DNA of 64,000 nt from Azorinus chamasolen (GCA_963576725.1 OY755244.1:82207121-82271120); one strand, 5' to 3'. Counted from the stretch's first letter, positions 13,801 through 24,031 are shown. The notes: generated by a model not told the origin, from the sequence alone. Numbers and translations: made by a program.

Positions 13801-15165
13801 ACCCTGATATAGCAAAGATACAGACCGACCGGTCCGAGGACCGAGGACACTGGAGAAGAGGCAGCCAGACCAGAGACAGAGACAAGACCAGAGACAAGTT
13901 ATGCAGATAAAGTAAAATATACGCCGAATCACAGGGAGACGGCTGCGACAGACAAGAGGAGGGGACAAGACGACACTGCATCAGCAACTGCGAGCGCTAG
14001 CGCTGCCACAGGTTTGACATCAAGTGCAAATGTTGAATGTAACTCATTTATTGCTAGAGTAATTTACTCATGTTGTTAAATACATATGAATGTAGCAAAG
14101 TGAGTTAACTATATACAAGGCATGATATACTTTAAAGGTAAGATTTCCACTAGGGCAGACTATGTGAACTTTATATGTACCTAAACATATTCTGAGTCCC
14201 TCTGCTTCTGACTGTCAGGTGCACCAATTCTATAATACACAGGTAACGAAGAAGAAAAGGGAGTGGAATATGTTTAGACCATAGCAGATACAGAGTTTAC
14301 TCCTACCTTATGTTAATCAATGTAAATAATCATTTGTGTTTACACTGGAATGTTATTACAAATATCTCCTGCATGCAGGAAATAAAACATTGAATTGAAG
14401 TGATTGTGATTATTAACTGTAAAGAAACAAGACACGAGGGCACTGGGAAGTCTTCTGTTGATCTTCGCTAATTACGAGTATATACATTTCTTGCAGGAAA
14501 ACTTGAAGGACGGTTACTTCAAAAACATCCAGAGTTCTCTAGTGCTGTATGAGAAAAAGTTGAAAGACAACGCTTGGTTTGCTGGTAGCAATGTAAGTCA
14601 AGGCCTCCTCTAATACCCATATAGTAACACATTTAGTCCCATATCATTTAAGAAATACTCGGCCAGCTGTTAGTTTGGAGCCCAACACGTTTTTCATATT
14701 GACACAATATTTGCTGGTAGAAGCCACTGACATGGATGGGTACAGCAGACTATGTTGTTATTAAAGGACACTGGACGCTAATGGATTAAAGGTGTTTGGT
14801 AGGCAAGCAACCTTAAGCTGTTTAAACAATATTGTATTCACTTTGTCAACACAATGTTAGTAGTTTGCAGTATTGTGAGGTATCTGCATGTCCTATCTAC
14901 TATGAACAGTATTGAAATAATGTTTACCAATATTGTTCCAGTATTTAATCCAGATATTTGTCTCCAGATCACAGTGGCCGACTTCCCGTTCTATGAACTA
15001 CTCACACAACTTGAGATGATGAAACCCGGCTGTCTTGGTGATTATCCGAAACTGAAGGCGTTCTTACAAAGATTTGAGAACCAGACAAAGATCAAAGCTT
15101 ACCTTGCCAGAGATGACGTGAAAACACTACCAGTAAATAACAAATTTGCAGCGTTCATTAAATAA
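1726..15165 (+). CDS. mu-class-like glutathione S-transferase, gene A (partial, exon 1 off-window)
   Basis: GSTs conjugate glutathione to electrophiles in the cytosol as dimers. Coding exons: 1726-1801, 4967-5037, 5869-5950, 6929-7029, 14497-14592, 14968-15165. All acceptors end in AG and all donors begin with GT (GTGAGT, GTGAGT, GTAGGC, GTAAGT, GTAAGT). Together they encode 207 residues plus TAA. The first visible codons read LAQPIRLLL, which in mu GSTs follows a short exon 1 ending in RG that carries the catalytic Tyr. That exon is not found in the 1.7 kb visible upstream, so the gene starts off-window and the expected length is about 218 residues. Other signatures: mu-loop region ([21 protein letters not shown], split here only to name it: [13 protein letters not shown] then PEYSKEAW), cis-Pro in IPYYLDGD, glutathione-binding TQSNAIL, WFAGSN, and TVAD capping box in the all-helical domain. 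The second visible exon is 6 nt longer than in gene B. Class assignment is by motif, not by tree. Confidence 0.92.
1971..3016 (+). mobile_element. palindromic MITE (family 1) swollen by an internal minisatellite
   Basis: Starts with TTAACCCTTAACTCAATGAA and ends with GGTTAA, the terminal motifs of the dispersed family whose cleaner copies are at 59101-59324 and 56892-57110. Left of the array, AAACAGCAGA and TGATCAGATAGCT match the family's left hairpin arm; right of it, CTCAGTTTGCAAAGGC matches the right arm. The hairpin core has been replaced by about 880 bp of 28-bp repeats. Family assignment is by eye. Confidence 0.7.
2100..2982. repeat. 28-bp minisatellite, about 31 copies
   Basis: Unit GATAGCTACTACAGGGGCAG plus TCTACTCA. 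Variants alternate GATAGC/CATAGC, CTAGTA/CTACTA/CTATAG and GGGGG/GGGG. The unit matches a 28-bp stretch of the family-1 MITE hairpin loop (AGACGGCTCC-TGTAGGGGCC-GTCTGATC) at most positions. Confidence 0.95.
3030..3172. repeat. about 28-bp repeat, 5 degenerate copies
   Basis: Copies of GACACATAGCCAAGAGCCAT followed by ATCCTGT, with substitutions and small indels. Confidence 0.8.
3568..3850. repeat. 41-bp minisatellite, about 7 copies
   Basis: Unit TCACCTTTAGAGATAACTCA then ATAAAACTTCACAGTCCACAG, starting every 41 bp from 3569. The last two copies carry small indels. Confidence 0.92.
4450..4510. mobile_element. palindromic MITE family 2 copy
   Basis: TTTGGATCCAGGTGAGACGC then TGAGTAACCCGGCGTCTCAT forms an imperfect hairpin. 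Related copies: 16868-16920, 17098-17160, 28726-28798, 52568-52640 and the half copies at 27728-27765 and 32403-32445. Confidence 0.55.
4608..4848 (-). mobile_element. MITE family 1 copy, reverse orientation
   Basis: Runs from CAACAATTTCCC to AAATGGTTA. Contains the hairpin GCAAACAGAGTAGATCCAGA / CTGTCTGATCAGGGTCTGCT, then CTGTTTGC. Lies in GST gene A intron 2, 120 bp before the exon at 4967. Confidence 0.7.
4967..5037 (+). CDS. GST gene A exon (equivalent to gene B exon 3)
   Basis: 71 nt between GTGCAG and GTGAGT. Completes the Gly codon, then [15 protein letters not shown] and ADILHFPN. It is two codons longer than gene B exon 3 but ends in the same FPN typical of mu GSTs. Confidence 0.9.
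5290..5550. repeat. 51-bp AT-rich tandem repeat, about 5 copies
   Basis: CATATCTATATGTATATGTA then ATTCTCACATATA recurs every 51 bp. Because 51 is divisible by 3, a 104-codon open frame appears on the minus strand; it is a by-product of the repeat. Confidence 0.9.
5869..5950 (+). CDS. GST gene A exon (equivalent to gene B exon 4)
   Basis: 82 nt after a T-rich tract ending TTTTATAG. Encodes [18 protein letters not shown], then KYIARKHGL. Contains the cis-Pro and the Gln-Ser pair that holds the gamma-glutamyl end of glutathione. Donor is GTAGGC, the weakest in the gene. Confidence 0.95.
6480..6943 (+). repeat. 64-bp tandem array carrying copies of the exon 5 splice acceptor
   Basis: Units start every 64 bp. 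Each contains a pyrimidine-rich TTTGCTATTTTGTCCATGTAG-like stretch followed by ATGGATCCGATG, which is the acceptor and first 12 bases of the exon at 6929. AG positions fall near 6544, 6608, 6672, 6736, 6800, 6864 and the real one at 6928. The exon edge is therefore part of the array. Confidence 0.93.
6929..7029 (+). CDS. GST gene A exon (equivalent to gene B exon 5)
   Basis: 101 nt, acceptor TTCATGTAG, donor GTAAGT. Encodes [18 protein letters not shown] then [16 protein letters not shown]. The acceptor and first bases of the exon form the last unit of a 64-bp tandem array (6480-6943). Length and phase match gene B exon 5 exactly. Confidence 0.93.
7150..7292. repeat. 28-bp minisatellite, 5 copies
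   Basis: Unit CATTTCTATGGCGTGTCAGA plus CATTGCAC, nearly identical between copies. Overlapping open frames here ([10 protein letters not shown] repeats) are artefacts of the repeat. Confidence 0.93.
7667..7800. repeat. 31-bp repeat, 4 copies
   Basis: Unit CTTGATTTGGGAGTCAATAG then TTTATAAACAG. Confidence 0.93.
7836..7932. repeat. 24-bp repeat, 4 copies
   Basis: Unit TCACAGCGGGCCAAGGTTTA then ATAC; one copy has AACGGGCC. Confidence 0.93.
8130..8200 (-). mobile_element. MITE family 1 hairpin fragment
   Basis: GGATCCTGATCAGAGGGTTC then CGTCTGATCTGGGTCTATAC; flanks are too diverged to set ends. Confidence 0.45.
8280..8985. repeat. degenerate repeat of about 60 bp, about 11-12 copies
   Basis: Recurring TAGCTGGGGCTGTCATTATA then TGG, with TTTTGTTGACGTATCTT between. 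Copies vary in length (roughly 55-75 bp) and are well diverged, so this is an old array. It lies in GST gene A intron 5. Confidence 0.85.
8986..9925. other. AT-rich intronic DNA with ATT/ATC microsatellites
   Basis: Intron 5 of GST gene A. A long imperfect ATT/ATC/GATGAT simple repeat spans about 9275-9475. Outside it I see no open frame, repeat copy or RNA gene I can support. Confidence 0.6.
9926..10155 (+). other. orphan open segment, possible decayed exon or element ORF
   Basis: An open frame (9970-10155) encodes an acidic, charged stretch including [17 protein letters not shown] and [19 protein letters not shown], ending just after ACAG-GTAGG. An ATG at 9926 precedes it, but a stop separates them. 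Composition looks more protein-like than the surroundings. I do not recognise it. It lies on the + strand inside intron 5 of GST gene A, 140 bp left of a TIR element. Confidence 0.2.
10905..11175 (-). mobile_element. MITE family 1 copy, reverse orientation
   Basis: Hairpin GCAAATAGAGTATATCCAGA / CTGTCTGATCAGGTTCTGCT then CTGTTTGC, followed by the ATTCGTGTAAGAAATAATGA module. Ends are approximate. Partial relatives lie at 10735-10870, 11220-11300, 12385-12600 and 12900-12975. Confidence 0.6.
11300..12870. other. intronic DNA without recognisable genes
   Basis: AT-rich, inside GST gene A intron 5 and inside the TIR pair. I see MITE fragments near 12385 and 12560 and nothing else I can support. 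Confidence 0.5.
13190..14400 (+). pseudogene. decayed ORF1-like retroelement segment with 3' polyadenylation signal
   Basis: Open stretches in different frames can be followed along one segment: [40 protein letters not shown], then a coiled-coil-like [23 protein letters not shown] stretch with [15 protein letters not shown], then [17 protein letters not shown]. The order (basic N-terminus, coiled coil, SYADKVK-type linker) is reminiscent of non-LTR ORF1 or related mobile-element proteins. Frameshifts and stops break it. AATAAA at 14381-14386 is followed by TTGAATTGAAG, as at a retrocopy 3' end. Family uncertain. Confidence 0.4.
14497..14592 (+). CDS. GST gene A exon (equivalent to gene B exon 6)
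   Basis: 96 nt, in phase 0 on both sides, between TTTCTTGCAG and GTAAGT. Encodes [20 protein letters not shown] then [12 protein letters not shown]. The W-F-x-G element precedes the N-cap of the next helix, as in cytosolic GSTs. Confidence 0.93.
14968..15165 (+). CDS. GST gene A terminal exon
   Basis: 198 nt including TAA, after TTTGTCTCCAG. Starts [12 protein letters not shown], with Thr and Asp of the capping box, and ends NNKFAAFIK. Same length as the terminal exon of gene B, with about 30 of 65 residues identical. Confidence 0.95.
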   Translation: MTVADFPFYELLTQLEMMKPGCLGDYPKLKAFLQRFENQTKIKAYLARDDVKTLPVNNKFAAFIK

Positions 15166-15166
15166 A
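15161..15166 (+). promoter_or_regulatory. possible poly(A) signal, GST gene A
   Basis: AATAAA overlaps the TAA stop codon. Overlap with the stop makes it doubtful; no better hexamer was seen in the next 100 bp. Confidence 0.3.
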
Positions 15167-15546
15167 CTTTGGTGAAGTTATAAAAGACATATCCGAGAAG
15201 AGGAATTTAGTAAGGTTTAGCTTTCATGCAAATCCTTAATTGATGTATACCATTGGCCAGTTATCAGATATTTCCAGATGCCTTTGTATGTATAGATAAA
15301 CAAACTAGGTCTGGCAGTTACGTCAACACAATAACAAAACTAAAAATAGACAGGGTTTCCTCAATATATGATGTGAACGGGATAGTTAGTATAGTTGATT
15401 CGGATGAGAGCTCCTTTACCCACTCGGCTACGGACTCCACAAGCATGCCATCATAATCAAATAGTCACAGTCTTCTCTTTTAAAAAATAACATCCGACGC
15501 ATGCATGGACTCACCCATGGTACCCGGAAACCCCCCCCCCCCCCAA

Positions 15547-16590
15547 ACAAAAACAACAAAACAAATGTGATCGAAGTATGTAAAACTAGCCTAAAACTAT
15601 CTATTTGAACCTTCAACCACTCCGAAAAACAAGAAAAACACGACCCGGAAAAAAAGTTCCTTTCGGGTCTATATATGTATTGAAAGGTACCTAACTACGT
15701 CAGATCAGCGGCGGAAAATAAAACAGTCATGTTTTTCAAAGTCTTACTTCAAAGCCAATTCGACACCGATTTCAATCATTTTGGTCTTGGTCCGTTCCAA
15801 ATTCCATATGCTAAGCGGCACAGTTAGTGCTTTCCTTAAATATTGCTCCGTCTTGAGGCTGCAAGACCGCGAATTTGAAAAACATTCAACTCGCCGCAGT
15901 TAAAACGGTGCTGGTTATTTCCAGTCTGCTACGAGACGCCAGTTTTCTTTCTCCTACTTTCGTTTCGAACGGAGATGGCCATTTCGCTGTGGCCCGGAAG
16001 TTATAGTCAATTTGCATATCGAATAGATTATGAGCCGGATCACAACAAAATGGTCGCATCCGTTCAAATGGAAAGTTGGAGAAAGAAAACTGGCGCCTTG
16101 TAGCAGACTGGAAATAATAAGCGCCGTTTTAATTGCGGTGAGTTTAATGTTTTTCGATAGTGTTTCACCATAATTCGCGTTTTTGTTGAAAAGATTAACG
16201 AATACAGATCCCCCTATATACGCCTATGCATCCTGGCGGGAGTCACATCGATTCGCTCTAGCGTTTTTTCAAATTCGCGGTCTTGCAGCGACAAGACGGA
16301 GCAATATTTAAAGAAATTACTAATTGTGCCGCTTAGCATATGGAATTTGGAACCGATCAAGACCAAAATTATTGAAATCGGTGTTGAATTGGCTTTGCTG
16401 TAAGACTTTGAAAAACATGACTGTTGTATTTTCCGCCGCTGATATGACGTAGATCAATACATATATAGACCCGATAGGATTTTTTTTTCCGGGTCGTGTT
16501 TTTCTTGTTTTTTTGGAGTGGTTTAAGGTTCAAATTGATAGTTTTGGCTAGTTTTACATACTTCGATCACATTTGTTTTGTTTTGTTGTG
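15547..16590. mobile_element. fold-back element: 1-kb imperfect palindrome
   Basis: The left arm (15547 to about 16010) is complementary to the right arm (about 16030-16590). Matching pairs include AACAAATGTGATCGAAGTAT with ATACTTCGATCACATTTGTT, CCGCGAATTTGAAAAA with its complement, CTCCGTCTT with its complement, and CCAGTTTTCTTTCTCC with its complement. The right arm has about 100 extra bases (about 16150-16265). Identity is high but imperfect. No coding sequence. It lies 380 bp after the GST gene A stop. Confidence 0.85.
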
Positions 16591-16764
16591 CGTCGGGCAC
16601 CTTTGATGAATATTCAAGTAAACTAATTATGACGTAACTGTCAGGAATTCCCTGTCGGACTATACTTTGAAGGTTATAAAAATATGTTTACACTATATAA
16701 GAAAAAAAAGAAACTAAATTACATCAAGAGAGTAATAAGATAAAGTTTAATTAAAACATTATCA

Positions 16765-16852
16765 GTGTGTGTGTGTCGTAGCGGTACATGCTGGGTCGTA
16801 GCAGTACAGCAGCACATGCTGTGTCGTAGCGGTACATGCTAGGCGCTACTTG
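16765..16852. repeat. short repeat, 3 copies
   Basis: GTCGTAGCGGTACATGCT-like units with one internal expansion. Confidence 0.6.
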
Positions 16853-16867
16853 TCTTACATTTTATAA

Positions 16868-16920
16868 TAGACTGGATCCAGATGAGTAAGCGTGTAATTC
16901 GGCGTCTCCAAAAGACACCT
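16868..16920. mobile_element. MITE family 2 copy (degenerate)
   Basis: ACTGGATCCAGATGAGTAAG then TTCGGCGTCTCC. Confidence 0.4.
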
Positions 16921-17097
16921 AGTTGACGCTCGGTCAGTAGAGTTTCAAAAGCTGGAAGGAATCTGAAGTTAGTAATATCAGATCAGAGTTGAGTAGAGTC
17001 TTGATTATAGCAATATAAGAGTGAAGTCATCATTCAGTATTCTGGGCAAATTATCGTCTATAGTCTGACCAAACAAGTAAATTATCAAAGTACTTAA

Positions 17098-17160
17098 CAG
17101 TCTGGATCCGATGAGACGAGGATTTACACGGGGTCTCATTTGAATCCAAAATAGTTTCAG
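17098..17160. mobile_element. MITE family 2 copy
   Basis: CAGTCTGGATCCGATGAGAC then GGGGTCTCATTTGAATCCAA, an imperfect hairpin. Confidence 0.5.
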
Positions 17161-17599
17161 AATTAATCACGGACCAGGACATACATTTGTATACGTACAA
17201 GTACGTTGTGTTTAGAAATACCAAAGAGGGTAACAATGGGTATGAACTGAATATGCCGATTAGCATTTTATTGGTAAATTACTAATTCTAATACAAGATG
17301 TTGATAAATAGAACTATTACAATACTGAATTAAGCGTTTTCTTCTTTCTTTTTTATGTCTTTCAGAGATAATCTCGAGATAATATACAATAAATAGTTGC
17401 TATTCCGAAAGCTCGAATGCGTATTATTATTGGTCGTTCAGACAGATGGTACGGCCAGCTTAATGCCAGATGAGCTTGGCACGGCCAGCTTAATGCAGTG
17501 TGAAAGTCTGCCAGATGAGCTTTCACATTGCATTGAACAGTCACGAGCCTGAACAATTCTTAAATTGTCTTCATTAAAGCCGGGATTAGCCAGATATTA

Positions 17600-18675
17600 C
17601 TGTATATTTTAGTGTATATACAGTCAGATAGTATATACGGTCAGGTTGTATATACAGTCAAGTTGAATATACAGTCAGGTTGTGTATACAGTCAGGTTGT
17701 ATATACAGTCAGGTCAGATTGTATATAGTCAGGTTGTATATACAGTCAGTTTATATAATATAATACAGTCAGGTCAGGTTGTATATACAGTCAGGTTGTA
17801 TGTACAGCCAGGTTGTATAAACAGTCAGGTTGTATAAACAGTCAGGTTGTGTATACAGTCAGGTTGTGTATACAGTCAGGTTGTATATACAGTCAGGTTG
17901 TATGTACAGTCAGGTTGTATAAACAGTCAGGTTGTATATATACAGTCAGGTTGTATATACAGTCAGGTTGTATATATACAGTCAGGTTGTATAAACAGTC
18001 AGGTTGTATATACAGTCAGGTTGTATAAACAGTCAGGTTGTATATATACAGTCAGGTTGTATAAACAGTCAGGTTGTATATATACAGTCAGGTTGTATTT
18101 ATACAGTCAGGTTGTACAGTCAGGTTGTATATACAGTCAGGTTGTATGTACAGTCAGGTTGTGTATACAGTCAGGTTGTATATACATTCAGGTTGTGTAT
18201 ACAGTCAGGTTGTATATACAGTCAGGTTGTATGTACAGTCAAGTTGTATATACAGTCAGGGTGTATATACAGTCAAGTTGTATATACAGTCAGGGTGTAT
18301 ATACAGTCAAGTTGTATATACAGTCAGGGTGTATATTCAGCCAGGTTGTATATACAGTCAGAGTGTATATACAGTCAGGTTGTATACATGTACAGTCAAG
18401 TTGTACATGTATATACACTCAGTGTGTATATTCAGTCAGGTTGTATATACAGTCAAGGTTGTATATTCAGTCAGGTTATATATACAGTTAAGTTATACAT
18501 AGAGTTAGATTGTATATAAGTCAAGTTGTATGTACAGTCACTGTCAGGGGGTATATACAGTCAGGTTGTATATACAGTCAGGTTGTTCATACAGTCAGAT
18601 TGTATATACACTCAGCTCAAGTTGTATATACAGTCAGGATGTATATACAGCCATGTTGTACATACAGTCAGGTTA
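17600..18675. repeat. 17-bp minisatellite, about 60 copies
   Basis: Unit GTTGTATATACAGTCAG with variants TATGTACAG, TATAAACAG, GTGTATACAG and TATATATACAG. Because 17 is not divisible by 3 and the unit lacks forward stops, several open frames up to 214 codons arise (YTVRLYIQSGC repeats). These are artefacts. Confidence 0.95.
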
Positions 18676-19599
18676 TTATATTATCTGTTTGGTTTAAACC
18701 AAATGTAAGGCATTCTGTAATACAAACCATTTCTATAAACTTCTCCGAGTTCAGTCAAAACGCCATATAATACAAAAAGTCATATTTGCGCTTATATTTA
18801 GCATGGGAGGCTGTCGAAAGTTCTGTTCTTAAAATAGATGCTTACAGGGAAAACCCCCTATGGATAAAATAGACGTACACGGTTCACAGTTTGTAAACTC
18901 CAGTGTATCCCTTCCGGAAGCTGAGATCAGCGAATCGAGATATTTACCAATATTTTCTCTGACAGATGGATGCCGACCACTTTGACAAGTAAGTTTGCAC
19001 TAACTTAACACGTTAGCTTATATGAAATACACAATCTATGACGGTGATACAGTTTTAAAACATTCAACACACCTCTTCCTACAATGTTGTGATAAATAAA
19101 CATTAAATATTGGACATGATCCTCGCTGTGCATCAAGTGAAAACAACAGGTGCTTCAAACGAGTATCCTAAATTCTATCCATTGAAGCATTACCGCACCA
19201 CACATGATGGAAATGGCAAAATGAATGAAATATCTACCAGAAAAGTATAATGTACCATGAAAATATTAATATTACACGAAAACTTCGTCATAAATAAATA
19301 TGACCTAATTTCACTGCCTGTATGACTAGCTGCAATAAGACTGTATACTTAGCTGAGATTTATAATGAATAAACTGTATGACTAGCTGAAATATCTTGTC
19401 TTCGTTACGAAACGAGGGGCGTTAAGTGTTTATAAAATTGAATCTATAAAATGAAGGCAACGAACATCCATGCAATATACTCGTTATATATTGCATAACA
19501 GATTATTCTGACGAGTGTCAAACCTTTTGAAACGTGGTCAGATACGGTATTTTCGTTTGAATAGCACCTTTTTGCATAGCCCGCAGTTCCATCTTCTAC

Positions 19600-19756
19600 A
19601 GTCAATCTGTGTAATCAGTCATTTCATGAAATGACTGAAAATTTCAGTCATTTCGTGAAATGACTGTTTCACTTAGTCATGTCATGAAATGCCTAAAATT
19701 TTCAGTCATTTCATGAAATGACTGAAATTGAGAGGTCATTATTACACAGATTGACT
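19600..19756. mobile_element. 157-bp fold-back MITE
   Basis: Ends AGTCAATCTGTGTAAT and its exact complement ATTACACAGATTGACT. The interior holds four nested copies of the self-complementary CAGTCATTTCATGAAATGAC plus TG (some with one change), so the whole element can fold into one long stem. Confidence 0.85.
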
Positions 19757-20779
19757 AGAGATCATTAACGGGATTCAGGCAATGTGTGAAATGGCTTTAA
19801 TTTAATTAATTCAACATCAATTTTTCATTCACATCATTACATATGTATATTTTTGTTTAATGTTTATTAACTATTACTTAAGAAACATTGCACATTTTTT
19901 ATTAATAATTATGAAACTTTATTTGTATTAAATTTGATATACATGCAATTAGATTAGATTAGTTAACTTTCAGCAAAAATCTTAGATTAGCTAATCAAAT
20001 GCTTGATTACAGATCACGATCTCGGTCCCAAAATGAAATGTTCTAATAAACATGGGACACGAATCTAGCTCTAGATGTTCACCTTTTATCACTCATTATC
20101 TAGAAGCTAAGCCACGACGTTATTAGATTTGAGGCCTTAATATTATGCGCCACAGCGGCCGTATAACGTCATGTTGTTTTTACAGGTTCTAGCAATATCA
20201 TGATGAAGTGATACATGTACGAGTTTTTCGTCAACTCTCAGCATATAAATTCTGGATAATGGGACAGAAACACCAAACATAGACTAATTAATATTTATGC
20301 GACCACCTGTCGCGGGTGTTTGTGTCCGGTTCACAGATGTGTTACTGTATTGCTAAGGTGTGGGAAATTCTGCATTCCTATGTGCGTCATCATTCTACAC
20401 TTCTGCACTTTCACTTCCCCATTAAACATTACTATAGATGCTGGCCCTAACCCGAACCTGCTATAAATTAATTAGCCAGGAATGCAACTCGCACTAGTAC
20501 CATATTCCTTCAATTAACATTTTGTTTTAAATTTCAGTTAAAATATAATGACGCCAAAAAGAAACTGTGCACTTTTATGTTCACAATATTTTTAAACTAC
20601 TGTGAATACCTGATTGGAATTTCCAAGAATGAGTACACATATACCCTTGTAATAAAATGCGTTCAGTTGTCTTACAATTTATCGAATAGTAGTCCTCAAA
20701 GTTGCCGTAACGTTACCTTTGCCCGTGCAACTCCAGGTACCCGACTGTCACATCTTATTGGCCATTGACCCATTTACGC

Positions 20780-21900
20780 AGCCTCTGTCCGATCCAAGAA
20801 TAACATAAATTTTGAATTCGTCTCGATTTAACGATGCCAAAGCGTGTTGAAAATCAAAATTTTCAAGCTTTCATTCTCCTTGCATCTGACATAAGCCTTT
20901 CTGACGTCGAAAGACACCGTTTTTGTCAGCGAAACACAATCTTTAACCTTTGACGACGTTTTCAGCAAACTGAAAGCGAAAACGACGCATTTTCCCTCAG
21001 ACGACCAAAAAATAGCGACTCTACGTTAAAAGTACCAGCATCCAGCTTGGGATATACAGTAATACTGTTTCAAATTGCTATCTCACAAAACCAAATCCAA
21101 TACGAGCTAGGAGGTCGTATATATTGCACATAATTAATAATCGAAATCATCGTCTTTTAAATTTGCTTTGGGCTCGACGTCATTTTCGCAGACTCAAGCA
21201 AAATGTACAAACTATTTTTTTAACTATAAGTGTCGTGTCAATATGAGCTTTGATGGTGGATGAACACGCGTTTTACGCTGGCTAGGTGAATGTTGGTGAT
21301 CTAAGAGGTGCACTACTTCCAAGATTTAAATGCCATTACAAATGACATTGTTCGACGTTACGTCGGGTCAATGCGCTCTAGAATTATTGAAATTATTTGA
21401 AGGAGATGTGGAAATAGTCGGTGTTGAACGAGATACAAATTTACAACATATTCCTGCAGATAACATCAAACGTTGAATTTTGACCCCTACTACGGTTGAC
21501 GCGTCAACATTGTCGTTTTGGTACAGATGTTTTAACAAAAGACAAAAGTGTCATAGCGGTCGATAAATTACCTAAATGTTGGTACCAAATTTGCATATCT
21601 AAATCTTAAAAGTACCATAAAAATGTGGTCAAACCCAAGTGCACCGTTTCTTTTTTATGTCAGTATAGAAGAACATAAAGATCTGTGGTCAGTGTTTGCG
21701 CATATAGCCTCGTTCTGAAAATTGCATATCTGAGTATGCATACAATATCAGATTTAATTTAACTATGACAACCTTCTCCCAAAACACGTCTAAGTATTCT
21801 AGTGTAAATAAGGTAATATAGGGTATTCGCAGCTAACGTACAGTAAAAACACGACTAGTCATACAGCGACATTTTATAAATAAGCAGCTAGTCGTACACC
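20780..21900. other. non-coding DNA, no recognised feature
   Basis: Inside the 18886-22324 TIR pair. Moderate GC with scattered ACGTC motifs. No frame, repeat array or RNA gene I can support. Confidence 0.5.
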
Positions 21901-22881
21901 ATTCAGGTTTGTAGAAATCGCATTATGTTGTGTTTTTCTGTTTATGTTTCATTAACAGACACGTCGGGTACATTAACATATTTTCGCTGCGGGTGACAAT
22001 TAGAAGTGTGTCAGCAGAAATTAACTACAGGTGTCGCTGGAACAGTTTTAAATCACGCTTCAACGATGTGTCAGTAGGCGATGGCATTGATCAGAAGCTT
22101 ATTTCAGAGAGATCTTGCTCCAGATTCGGAAGATATTTGGTGAAGTGAAAGTAAATTATCTTGCTAGTGTACTGGGTCATAGCTTACAATTGTTTGTATA
22201 CACAGGGCTAGTAAAATGAAGGTAAATCTCACTCGCTTCGCAGGAGTGTTGCTTACTCAGTGACATTTTGTCACTTCGCTGACCTCAGCTTCCGGAAGGG
22301 ATACACCGGAGTTTACATACTGTGCGGTTGGCATATTTAAGCAGATGTTTGATAATTCTCGAGTGAGTTGGAAAGTCAAACAGACCGTTCGTCAAACTAC
22401 CGGCTCGTCAAACTGATATAACATAGTAAACGAAAAGCGGTTTCGTCAAACTGGGTACAGTATAAATTTGCCGCATTGTTCCCCTCCTCTATTACGACCA
22501 CTAAAAGAAGGCTAATTGATCGTATACGAAAGGCAGGTAAAGGAGCTTTCTGTTTTACTTTCACATTGCTTTAAGCAGTGTTTTTTTTACTGTATTGCCG
22601 TTGACACGCTTCATTCAACATATACGCTATCACATGACCGTATTTAAAAGTTTCAATACACTTCTTTTGGAGACAAACTTACCTTTTGGGGGGACCGTTT
22701 CATGAAATGCGGCCGGTTTGACCAGCCAAATTAGAGCTGGGTCTACATAGCTTAGGACCAGTGTACTCAATAGTGTACTCTACATGTATATGGTAATATT
22801 TATTCAAAGTCGCGCATAATGATATAAGCGTTACTAGAGTTAAAATGGTTAAATAGCCTTTCCAACAGCTCAGGTTTTAGG

Positions 22882-22936
<55 letters not shown>

Positions 22937-22940
22937 GTCA
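22882..22940. repeat. (CAT)n microsatellite
   Basis: About 19 uninterrupted CAT units, ending in CGTCATCAT. Confidence 0.97.
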
Positions 22941-24031
22941 TCATTTCAAATACCAACAACAATAATTATATCTTCTTCATCTTCATCCAAATACCTATAA
23001 ACATGTTATCATAGGTCTTTGCTTCATCATTTAAGATTTGAATGAAAAAGGTATAAATAAAATCTCTAATAATAGTATCAAAAACTATTAAATATACGTA
23101 TGAAAAATTATCACAAATAAATAATGTTATAATTATTATTAATAAATAAATAATACTTATCAAAATACCAACAAACTGGTGTCACAATTTATACCAGTTC
23201 CAAACTAATTATCGATGGCGTATTCTGGGATGGTTTACAATTTATCTCAAGGAGTTTTGAATTGGGATAGTAAATAGAATATCGCCGTCTACCGGACGGG
23301 ACGAGTCGTGGCTATTCGCATGCGCGAGTATTGGTTATGTAAAAAATACGCAGTCAAACTATCACTAACCAATAAGGAGTTTGAATCTTAAAGTATTTAT
23401 AGAAAACGTGGTTGAATTTGTAAAAGAAGATCAGATGAATCCAGTATCCAATTTGTTATTTTCATATAAATATAAATATACGCGCTTCAAAATATGAATT
23501 AATTCTTACGCGCAATAATTTATTCATAGTACTCCGAACATGCTTCAGACATTTCCGGCAGTCATCCAAAGACATCTGTTCAGTGCTGCTGTGGTTGTTT
23601 TGCATTTCATGTACACTTCAATAGTGATTTCCTATAAAAGTTACTTTTCAATAATTGTTTCTTCTACTCCACGTTCACTAATTCTTTTCAAACATTATAA
23701 TCGCCTAAAACCAAAATATGCAGCCAAACCAAGGCTCTTACTCATTGCAGTATATTTAAACAGCATCTCCTTCGAATTCACTAACAAAAAGACACAACCA
23801 TAAAGTATATTGAATGAAATAGTAGATCTGCCTTTTGTTTAAGTCATTCCCTTTGCACACCTGTCTGCTAGTATAATAACAAGCAACCCTTCATAGATCT
23901 AGTTTCCTATACTATAAAATCTCCAAAAAATGTTTTAATATGGCAGATAGTTAATACCATTATTGTTTTGTACATTATGTCAATATTTGAACGCCGCTGA
24001 ATATCTTTTTTAAAGATATTTCTTGTTTGGT

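Larger units (their letters stand above)
18886..22324. mobile_element. putative non-autonomous element bounded by about 50-bp inverted repeats
   Basis: Left GTAAACTCCAGTGTATCCCT then TCCGGAAGCTGAGATCAGCG (18897-18936). The right end, read on minus, is the same with about 3 differences (22275-22315), and similarity extends outward through CACAG-TTGTAAAC. No transposase frame is visible in the 3.4 kb between. It could instead be two copies of a short repeat in opposite orientation. Confidence 0.5.

Noticed and set aside
17813..18770. Overlapping open frames of up to 214 codons (YTVRLYIQSGC)
   Set aside because: By-product of the 17-bp minisatellite; three frames read the same repeat.
18960..18992. 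Possible micro-exon ACAG-ATGGATGCCGACCACTTT-GACAAG-TAAGT
   Set aside because: Splice-like edges occur by chance; no flanking exons or frame support it.
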